Below are positions 8,722 to 14,386 of a stretch of 15,007 nt of DNA, piece after piece (position 1 is the first letter of the stretch; every line of letters starts with the position of its first letter). The stretch comes from Clostridiaceae bacterium (lineage in GTDB: Bacteria > Bacillota > Clostridia > Oscillospirales > Acutalibacteraceae), in NCBI GenBank assembly GCA_016303035.1, contig JAEDML010000005.1, forward strand, positions 1-15,007, read 5' to 3'. The position numbers and the translations under genes are program-made. Under the pieces are notes generated by a model. The model made no database searches. It saw only the letters and a list, made by a program, of their open reading frames with translations, and had not been told where the DNA came from.

Positions 8722-10157
8722 TGCTCCTGTTCCTTTCGTTCGGAAATTTTTTGTTCAAACCGATTCTTTTGTGTCTTTTCAGGCACCGCCGTCGGGTAGC
8801 TTCCGCTGAAGCATGCCGTGCAATAACAGCCGTCCTTTTTACCGGTCAAGAGACTGACATGCTCAACGCTTAGATAACCTAAGCTGTCCGCTCCGATTAT
8901 TTCGGCTATTTCTTCAACCGTATGATGACAGGCAATCAAGCCGTCACGGGAATCAATATCAGTACCGTAGTAGCAGGGGTTGAGAAACGGCGGCGCAGAA
9001 ACGCGCATATGTATTTCCTTGGCTCCTGCGTCACGGAGAAGCTTTACTATTCGTCCGCTTGTGGTGCCGCGTACAATGGAATCGTCTATCAGTACAACCC
9101 TTTTGCCCTTTACAACCTCTGAAATGGGGTTAAGCTTAATACGCACCTTGTCCTCCCTTGATTTTTGCCCCGGGGAAATAAAGGTACGGCCTATATATTT
9201 GTTCTTTATAAAACCGACTCCGTAGGGAATTCCCGACTGACGGGAATAGCCGATAGCGGCGTCAAGTCCCGAATCGGGCACGCCGATAACAACATCGGCC
9301 TGAACAGGATGTTCAAGGGCGAGAAAAGCCCCTGCCCTTACCCTTGCAAGGTGCACCGAGCATCCGTCGATTACGGAATCGGGGCGTGCAAAGTAGATAT
9401 ATTCAAACACGCACATAGACGGTTTAACCCTGTCGCAGTGGTCGGTAATGGAACGCACTCCGTCACGGTCAAATACGAGAATTTCCCCCGGTTTTATATC
9501 GCGGATAAAGGTTGCGCTGACAGCGTCCAGCGCACAGCTTTCAGAAGCAACAACATAGCTGCCGTCCTCGGTCTGACCGTAACAAAGCGGTCGAAAACCG
9601 TTTTCGTCCCTAACCGCTATAAGCTTGGAGGGAGACATAATTACCAAAGAATATGCGCCCTTTATTTTATCCATAGCGCGGTTTACCGCCTGCTCAATAG
9701 ACGGAGCGGTAAGCCTTTCCTTTGTAATGATGTAGGAAATTACCTCGGTGTCGCTTGTGGTATGGAAAATAGAGCCCTGCATTTCAAGCTCTCGTCTAAG
9801 CTCAAAGGAATTGACAAGATTTCCGTTGTGCGCAAGCGCCATAGAGCCTTTAATATGATTGACCACTATCGGCTGGCAGTTTAGCCGCCCGTCGGTTCCC
9901 GTAGTACCGTACCGAACATGGCCTACGGCTATGTTACCCTCACCGAGGCGGTCCATAACCTCTGGTGTGACAACATCGTTAATCAAGCCCGTATCTTTAT
10001 ATGATGTAAAAAGTCCGTCATCGTTTACAACAATTCCGCAGCTTTCCTGTCCTCGGTGCTGAAGGGCGTACAGCCCGTAATACACGCTTGAAGCAACATC
10101 GCGCTTTTCAGGGGCGAAAATCCCGAAAACTCCGCATTCTTCGTTTATTTTATTCAT
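8718..10157 (-). CDS. purF: Amidophosphoribosyltransferase, Bacillus-type with Fe-S ligands
   Basis: Commits PRPP to purine synthesis by making phosphoribosylamine with glutamine as amino donor. The 479-residue chain starts MNKINEECGVFGIF, so a 7-residue propeptide is expected to be cleaved to expose Cys8, the N-terminal nucleophile. The glutaminase half shows HVRYGTTG (80-87) and HNGNLVNS (110-117). The PRPP loop is VVLIDDSIVRGTTSG (354-368). Four cysteines fit the 4Fe-4S ligands of the B. subtilis enzyme: C249, C395, C446 and C449. The cluster makes such enzymes oxygen-sensitive, which suits an anaerobe. The start is one base after the purC stop, and a GGGAG site overlaps the end of purC. 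The last 20 residues are a charged, poorly conserved tail. Confidence 0.98.
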   Translation of the reverse strand: MNKINEECGVFGIFAPEKRDVASSVYYGLYALQHRGQESCGIVVNDDGLFTSYKDTGLINDVVTPEVMDRLGEGNIAVGHVRYGTTGTDGRLNCQPIVVNHIKGSMALAHNGNLVNSFELRRELEMQGSIFHTTSDTEVISYIITKERLTAPSIEQAVNRAMDKIKGAYSLVIMSPSKLIAVRDENGFRPLCYGQTEDGSYVVASESCALDAVSATFIRDIKPGEILVFDRDGVRSITDHCDRVKPSMCVFEYIYFARPDSVIDGCSVHLARVRAGAFLALEHPVQADVVIGVPDSGLDAAIGYSRQSGIPYGVGFIKNKYIGRTFISPGQKSREDKVRIKLNPISEVVKGKRVVLIDDSIVRGTTSGRIVKLLRDAGAKEIHMRVSAPPFLNPCYYGTDIDSRDGLIACHHTVEEIAEIIGADSLGYLSVEHVSLLTGKKDGCYCTACFSGSYPTAVPEKTQKNRFEQKISERKEQEQ

Positions 10158-10158
10158 T

Positions 10159-10869
10159 TTACTCTCCCAGTAAGCGCTTTAATATTTCCTGATAGGCGTC
10201 CTCAACTCCGCCCAAATCACGGCGGAAACGGTCTTTATCAAGTTTTTCTCCCGTTACAGTATCCCAAAAACGGCAGGTATCGGGCGAAATTTCGTCCGCC
10301 AGCACAATTTCGCCGTCGACTGTTTTTCCGAACTCAAGCTTAAAGTCAATCAATTCAATATTGCAGTCCTTGAGATAATCGCCTAAAATACGGTTGATTT
10401 TAAGCGAATACTCCGAAATCAGGTCAAGCTCCTGCTCCGTGCAATAATTCATTGCAAGAATATGATAACGGTTTACCATCGGGTCGCCTAAAGCGTCGTC
10501 CTTATAGCAGAATTCCAAAACCGGACGGCTGAGCTTAACACCCTCATCAAGACCGAGTCGCTTTGAAAGCGAGCCTGCGGCAATATTTCTTACTATAACC
10601 TCAAGCGGAATAATAGAAACCTTTTTTACAACGGTTTCGCGGTCATTTATTTCCTCAATAAAGTGGGTGGGAATTCCCTTTTCCGATAACATTTTCATCA
10701 GGTAGTTGGTTACGCGATTATTTATCGCTCCCTTTCCGAGAATGGTACCCTTTTTAAGTCCGTTAAAGGCGGTCGCATCATCCTTATAGGATACGATAAC
10801 CAAACCGTCGTTATCGGTTGCAAATACCTTTTTTGCCTTGCCTTCATACATAAGTTCTGTTTTTTTCAT
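10159..10869 (-). CDS. purC: SAICAR synthetase
   Basis: Joins aspartate to CAIR with ATP to give SAICAR, the seventh step. The 236-residue chain has the normal length of bacterial stand-alone PurC. Motifs are YEGKAKKVFATD (8-19), the KGAINNRVTNYL region (46-57), PLEVIVRNIAAGSLSKR (88-104), LIDFKLEFG (173-181) and DEISPDTCRFWD (192-203). The ATG has a full AGGAGG site about eight bases upstream. It follows purE after a 58-base gap that holds an AT-rich hairpin. purB, which acts on its product, is not in the window. Confidence 0.98.
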   Translation of the reverse strand: MKKTELMYEGKAKKVFATDNDGLVIVSYKDDATAFNGLKKGTILGKGAINNRVTNYLMKMLSEKGIPTHFIEEINDRETVVKKVSIIPLEVIVRNIAAGSLSKRLGLDEGVKLSRPVLEFCYKDDALGDPMVNRYHILAMNYCTEQELDLISEYSLKINRILGDYLKDCNIELIDFKLEFGKTVDGEIVLADEISPDTCRFWDTVTGEKLDKDRFRRDLGGVEDAYQEILKRLLGE

Positions 10870-10888
10870 TTTACTTCCTCCTGTTTTT

Positions 10889-10914
10889 TTATAAGAAAGA
10901 TAATTATCTTATAA
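10889..10914 (-). other. AT-rich hairpin in the purE-purC gap
   Basis: TTATAAGA pairs with TCTTATAA (8 bp) around a 10-base loop. On the minus strand it is followed by a run of A, not T, and then by the purC ribosome binding site, so it does not look like a terminator. It could affect mRNA stability or access to the purC site. Role unknown. Confidence 0.4.
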
Positions 10915-10927
10915 CGCGAAAGAGCGA

Positions 10928-11434
10928 TCAGACCGACTGCTGCCGGCCGAATCGCTCAGATATTTCTCTATCCTTTTCAAGGACAGTCTCCGCGGCTTTT
11001 TTTCTTTCGGAAATAAGCCTTGCGCTTAAATCGGCGTCGCTTACCGCAAGAATCTGCACCGCAAGAAGGGCGGCGTTTGCGGCGCCGTCAATCGCAACGG
11101 CGGCTACCGGAATACCTGCCGGCATCTGTACCGTTGAAAGCAGTGCGTCCATCCCCTCCAATGCCGAAGCCTTGATTGGAATTCCTATAACCGGAAGCAC
11201 GGTATTTGCGGCAATAGCTCCTGCAAGATGCGCGGCCTTGCCTGCCGCGGCTATTATAACCCCGAATCCGTTATCAATAGCACTGCGGGCAAAATCACCT
11301 GCCTGCTCAGGCGTACGGTGAGCCGAAAACACATGAACCTCAAAAGGCACCCCGTAATCGGAAAGTATGTCCGCCGCTTTGCTTACCACCGGCAAATCAC
11401 TGTCGCTTCCCATAATAATTGCTGCTTTTTTCAT
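10928..11434 (-). CDS. purE: N5-carboxyaminoimidazole ribonucleotide mutase
   Basis: Makes CAIR, the sixth step. The 168-residue chain has the usual PurE layout: GSDSDLPV near the N-terminus, EVHVFSAHRTPEQ, AAAGKAAHLAGAIAANT and LPVIGIPI, then LLSTVQMPAGIPVAAVAI. The AGKAAHLAG segment resembles the AGGAAHLPG of class I enzymes (N5-CAIR mutases) and not the AGRSNGLGP of class II AIR carboxylases. A class I enzyme needs PurK, which is not in this window. It is the first gene of the operon. The ATG has AGGAGG at 11441-11446, six bases upstream, at the end of the riboswitch leader. Confidence 0.97.
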   Translation of the reverse strand: MKKAAIIMGSDSDLPVVSKAADILSDYGVPFEVHVFSAHRTPEQAGDFARSAIDNGFGVIIAAAGKAAHLAGAIAANTVLPVIGIPIKASALEGMDALLSTVQMPAGIPVAAVAIDGAANAALLAVQILAVSDADLSARLISERKKAAETVLEKDREISERFGRQQSV

Positions 11435-11496
11435 TTTGTTTCCTCCTATCGGAATTTAAAGGGATTTCAATATTTAGACATACTATAACCGTTATG

Positions 11497-11538
11497 ACAA
11501 AAGGGCAGTCTTATCCCAATAGGTAAATAAGACTGCCC
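11497..11538 (-). terminator. Intrinsic terminator of the ZTP riboswitch (expression platform)
   Basis: On the minus strand, GGGCAGTCTTAT (11527-11538) pairs perfectly with ATAAGACTGCCC (11503-11514) around a 12-base loop and is followed by TTTTGT. The first four bases of the stem (11535-11538) are also the 3' strand of aptamer helix P3. Stem formation and ligand-bound P3 therefore exclude each other, which predicts termination without ZTP/ZMP and read-through into purE with it. The T run is short, so read-through may be leaky. Confidence 0.9.
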
Positions 11539-11606
11539 AGACGGTCGGCTGATAACTTTCCTTGTTCCATCGTGGTATCCCACTAATTCCGTCAGTCACA
11601 AGGAAA
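11535..11606 (-). promoter_or_regulatory. ZTP (pfl-motif) riboswitch aptamer
   Basis: Senses ZMP/ZTP (AICAR nucleotides), which mark a shortage of 10-formyl-THF. On the minus strand P1 is TTTCCTTGT (11597-11605) paired with ACAAGGAAA (11557-11565). Inside it are the conserved GTGACTGACGG segment and hairpin P2, GTGG-GATA-CCAC (11572-11583). After a short linker comes GCCGACCGTCTGGGCA, the family's most conserved 3' block (typically GCCGNCCGCCUGGGCA), forming P3. The pseudoknot pairs GACGG (11589-11593) with CCGTC (11540-11544). Usual members have GGCG with CGCC; here both strands changed together, so pairing is kept. It lies in the leader of purE about 60 bases after the predicted transcription start. 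Confidence 0.93.
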
Positions 11607-11674
11607 TTCTGAAAGTTTTTATACGAAAATCAAGAATACTTTATAAGACAACTATATTCTTAATTTCTATATAT

Positions 11675-11703
11675 AGTATATCATATTTAATTTGCAATGT
11701 CAA
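11675..11703 (-). promoter_or_regulatory. Sigma-A promoter of the purine operon
   Basis: On the minus strand TTGACA (11698-11703) and TATACT (11675-11680) are separated by exactly 17 bases. A TG one base before the -10 box adds an extended -10 element. Transcription should start near 11667-11668, giving a leader of about 230 bases before purE. A near-consensus promoter suggests that control lies mostly in the riboswitch. No operator repeat is evident around it. Confidence 0.9.
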
Positions 11704-11759
11704 TTATTTTGGTTGGCTTGATTTTCTCACTAATTTCCTTAGTAATCCTATTTCTTGAT

Positions 11760-11812
11760 ATAAAAAACTACCAAAATACTTCCATAAAAAGTAGAAAAGT
11801 ATTTTGGTAGTT
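11760..11812 (-). terminator. Intrinsic terminator of the polysaccharide cluster
   Basis: A perfect 16-bp inverted repeat, AACTACCAAAATACTT (11766-11781) with its complement (11797-11812), encloses a 15-base loop. On the minus strand it runs directly into TTTTTTATAT, a good T tract. It lies 59 bases after the stop of the nucleotidyltransferase-like gene and just upstream of the purine promoter, so it insulates the two units. The plus-strand side is T-rich as well. Confidence 0.9.
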
Positions 11813-11871
11813 GATTCTTTTGTTTCTTTTAAAAATTTATGTTTGTCTTAAAAATGCATACTCTTCGACTA

Positions 11872-13074
11872 TTAAATTTCAAAAAGATGTAATCTCTCAT
11901 AAACGCTTCTGCGCTGTTTGGCAATAGGCGCCATCTTTAAAATAGATTTTCGCTTGCCTGTAACCATCCTGCCGATATACAGTATTACCCGCCAAGTATC
12001 CAAGAACGGATATAGAAGTACAAATTTCTTCACAACAGGATATCTTGCAGAGGTAGAATGATGAAGCGTCAAGAATAGATTTTCAATACTCCCCCGCTGT
12101 GTTCCGCACTTTCCGTGCTCGGATATCATCATTCCGCTTTTTGACCTTACAATGTCTTTCCTGCCGAAGTTTCCGCCTATTAGTATATCCTGCATAAGTT
12201 CGTCGCATAGCTGTTCGTCGGCGTCTTCTGCCCAATTAGGACAGTGTATATGAAAATACTTTGCGGATAGCTTTGTAATTACCTTTGCATAGGTTAAGAG
12301 CCCTACCCTTTCAAACAAATCAAGCAGTTCTTTCCAAAAGCCGTCCTTTGCGGTCTTCTGTACATAGCACGCCCAGTCGCAGATATGTCTTAATCCTACA
12401 CCCTCGCTCAGCATATGGTGCTGCATATGAAGAAGTATTATAAGCCCGTGGTACATGTCTTCGGGTGCCGGAAAGCTCCAGCCGTCAAATTCCGCAGTCC
12501 TTCGGTGCTCCGCCGCGCCCTTCATAAAATCTCGGATTATTTCGCCCGGCTTTCCGTAGGGTATTCCCGAAATTTCAAAGTGCATTTCAAGGTGCGCGTT
12601 TTCCTTTGTGAAAACAACGTGGCAGATATGCTCCTTATTCCAATTCTTATATCCGCTGTTTTCAAGCAACCTTTCTATTTCCTCCCTCTGCCCGGGGTCT
12701 ATAAGAAAGTCTATATCTCCAAAGCAGCGCTCGTGCGGTTTCGGATAGTATGAGGCTGCCGACATTCCCTTTAATATAAAGTAGGGTCTGTCCCCCATAA
12801 GCTGACCCAACTGCTGCTCGTTATATGCCGTTACGACATTAGCAACATGCGCGCAGGTCATAACATCCTTCCACTTTTCGTAATTAGATATATACTCTTT
12901 ATATTTTGCGGCCGCCTCTGCCGCCATCAGCGGTACTGCCTGCGCTCTTGCTTCTTTCAGCACACCGTTCCAGTTTACCGCTTTTAAATCTTCTTTGCTT
13001 ATCTCGGATTCCCCTGTAATCTCGCCCGAAAGCAGTTCAAGGAGCACCCTTTGTTCAAGTGCTATTTTACTCAA
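11872..13074 (-). CDS. Nucleotidyltransferase family protein of unknown substrate (PF14907-like)
   Basis: About 400 residues. The central part looks like a minimal nucleotidyltransferase fold: FILKGMSAASYY (about 99-110) followed by CFGDIDFLID (about 117-126), with the paired acids of the GDID motif, and a further acid in LEMHFE (about 162-167). This pattern matches the 'uncharacterised nucleotidyltransferase' family often found in polysaccharide clusters. No signal peptide or membrane segment is evident. The frame is open from a TTG at 13086. I chose the TTG at 13074 because GGAG (13081-13084) sits six bases upstream and the codon overlaps the epimerase stop as TTGA, a coupled arrangement. 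No ATG fits. Its substrate and role are unknown; a job in modifying or regulating surface glycan synthesis is only inferred from position. Confidence 0.85.
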   Translation of the reverse strand: MSKIALEQRVLLELLSGEITGESEISKEDLKAVNWNGVLKEARAQAVPLMAAEAAAKYKEYISNYEKWKDVMTCAHVANVVTAYNEQQLGQLMGDRPYFILKGMSAASYYPKPHERCFGDIDFLIDPGQREEIERLLENSGYKNWNKEHICHVVFTKENAHLEMHFEISGIPYGKPGEIIRDFMKGAAEHRRTAEFDGWSFPAPEDMYHGLIILLHMQHHMLSEGVGLRHICDWACYVQKTAKDGFWKELLDLFERVGLLTYAKVITKLSAKYFHIHCPNWAEDADEQLCDELMQDILIGGNFGRKDIVRSKSGMMISEHGKCGTQRGSIENLFLTLHHSTSARYPVVKKFVLLYPFLDTWRVILYIGRMVTGKRKSILKMAPIAKQRRSVYERLHLFEI

Positions 13075-14255
13075 AATTTTCTCCAAACCATTCTGTCTAC
13101 CACTCCTGTATAGGACTGGATTAGCTTTACTACCTTACTTGATACATTTTCATCCGTGTAATCGGGTACGGGTATTCCGTAATCCCCTTTTTTGTTCATT
13201 GAAACTGCGGTATCCACCGCCTGAAGCAGATTCTTTTCATCTATCCCCGCAAGCACAAAACAGGCTTTGTCAAGCGCCTCGGGCCTTTCGGTCGAGGTGC
13301 GTATGCAGACCGCAGGAAAAGGCTTTTCTATACTTGTAAAGAAGCTGCTTTCCTCAGGCAATGTTCCGCTGTCGGACACTACGCAAAATGCGTTCATCTG
13401 CAGGCAGTTATAGTCATGAAAACCGAGAGGTTCATGCTGAATTACCCTCTTATCCAGATTAAAGCCGCTTTGTTCAAGTCTTTTCTTAGAGCGCGGATGA
13501 CAGGAATACAGTATAGGCATATCATACCGTTCCGCCATTTTATTGATTGCGCCAAACAGTGATAAAAAGTTTTTATCGGTGTCTATATTCTCTTCCCTAT
13601 GTGCAGATAAAAGAATATATCTCCCCTTTTGGAGTCCTAATCTGTTATGTATATCGCTTTCTTCTATTTCCTTTAAATTTTCGTGCAGTACCTCTGCCAT
13701 AGGCGAGCCTGTTACATAGGTGCGTTCTTTTGGTAAACCACATTCTGCAAGATAGCGGCGTGCGTGCTCTGAGTATGCCATATTAACATCCGAAATAATA
13801 TCCACTATTCTCCTATTGGTTTCTTCCGGCAGACACTCGTCCTTACAGCGGTTGCCGGCCTCCATATGGAATATGGGTATATGCAGTCTCTTTGCCGATA
13901 TTGCCGAAAGGCAGGAGTTGGTATCTCCTAGGATAAGCAGTGCGTCGGGCTTAATCCTACTCATAAGCTTATACGAGCAGTTTATGATATTGCCTACGGT
14001 AGCGCCCAAATCGTCGCCCACCGCGTCCATATACACCTCAGGGTCTTTAAGCTTTAAATCCTTAAAGAAGACGCCGTTTAGGTTATAATCATAGTTCTGT
14101 CCCGTATGAGCTAAAATACAGTCAAAGTATTCGCGGCATTTATTTATAACCGCCGCAAGCCTTATTATTTCGGGTCTTGTCCCCACTATTATTAACAGCT
14201 TTAATTTGCCGTTTTCCTTAAAGCTTATGTCGCTGTAATCGGTTTTAATTTCCAT
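13071..14255 (-). CDS. UDP-N-acetyl hexosamine 2-epimerase, CapG/FnlC-like
   Basis: Non-hydrolysing UDP-GlcNAc 2-epimerase fold. In the CapG/FnlC/WbjD group it makes UDP-N-acetyl-L-fucosamine, a capsule and O-antigen precursor, from the talose epimer produced by CapF. The 394-residue chain shows GTRPEIIRLAAV (25-36), LGDTNS with D111, HMEAGNR with E132, PEETNRR (143-149) and SAHREEN with H219. These correspond to the catalytic Asp, Glu and His positions of WecB-type epimerases. The MEAGNRCKDECLPEETNRR stretch is characteristic of the CapG/FnlC branch. The frame is open to a TTG at 14279, but the ATG at 14255 has AAAGGA at a proper distance and is preferred. A palindromic element separates it from the capF-like gene. 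Confidence 0.9.
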   Translation of the reverse strand: MEIKTDYSDISFKENGKLKLLIIVGTRPEIIRLAAVINKCREYFDCILAHTGQNYDYNLNGVFFKDLKLKDPEVYMDAVGDDLGATVGNIINCSYKLMSRIKPDALLILGDTNSCLSAISAKRLHIPIFHMEAGNRCKDECLPEETNRRIVDIISDVNMAYSEHARRYLAECGLPKERTYVTGSPMAEVLHENLKEIEESDIHNRLGLQKGRYILLSAHREENIDTDKNFLSLFGAINKMAERYDMPILYSCHPRSKKRLEQSGFNLDKRVIQHEPLGFHDYNCLQMNAFCVVSDSGTLPEESSFFTSIEKPFPAVCIRTSTERPEALDKACFVLAGIDEKNLLQAVDTAVSMNKKGDYGIPVPDYTDENVSSKVVKLIQSYTGVVDRMVWRKF

Positions 14256-14282
14256 TTTAATATCCTTTCTGCACTTCAAAAC

Positions 14283-14386
14283 AGTTTGAAAGAAAATCGT
14301 TTGCAGCGCCGTTTTGCCGTGAGCGGTGCCGTACTACGGTACTGCCCCGAACAAAAGTCGGTGATGCGGACGATTTAATTCAAACT
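14283..14386. repeat. ~104-bp imperfect palindrome between capF-like and capG-like genes
   Basis: The outer arms are AGTTTGAA (14283-14290) and TTCAAACT (14379-14386). Just inside are AAATCGT (14294-14300) and ACGATTT (14370-14376). The match continues inward with substitutions (GCAGCGCCG-TTTTG against GCATCACCGACTTTTG on the other strand) to a centre at 14334. The core is a hairpin with a 9-bp stem, GCGGTGCCG (14323-14331) with CGGTACTGC (14337-14345), and a 5-base loop. No T tract follows, so it is not a terminator. The right end overlaps the first base pairs of the capF stop codon. It resembles a repetitive extragenic palindrome or tiny inverted-repeat element. No transposase or target duplication is seen. 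Confidence 0.7.

Larger units (their letters stand above)
11435..11871. other. Intergenic control region between the polysaccharide cluster and the purine operon
   Basis: This 437-base gap has no credible gene. From high to low coordinates it holds a T-rich 3' untranslated stretch, the cluster terminator (11766-11812), about 60 bases with nothing recognised, the purine promoter, a leader segment with a 7-bp hairpin (AAGAATA at 11655-11661 with TATTCTT at 11632-11638), the ZTP riboswitch, its terminator, and about 60 bases leading to the purE ribosome binding site. Confidence 0.8.

Noticed and set aside
9165..9884. 239-codon open frame on the plus strand opposite purF
   Set aside because: It lies wholly inside a certain purF coding region, has no convincing domain or ribosome binding site, and is best explained as an antisense shadow of the gene.
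10889..10914. purE-purC hairpin as a terminator
   Set aside because: On the transcribed strand it is followed by A residues and a ribosome binding site, not a T run.
11497..11668. Purine (guanine/adenine) riboswitch, T-box or PurR operator in the purE leader
   Set aside because: The conserved core of the purine riboswitch and the T-box TGGNACCGCG-like element are absent, and no paired PurR-box repeat is seen near the promoter. The ZTP consensus explains the conserved bases.
14256..14279. Upstream TTG start for the CapG-like epimerase
   Set aside because: The ATG at 14255 has AAAGGA seven bases upstream; the TTG has no comparable site and would place the start in the palindrome-proximal spacer.
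14323..14345. Central hairpin of the palindrome as an intrinsic terminator after capF
   Set aside because: No T tract follows on either strand, and the next gene continues the same pathway in the same direction.
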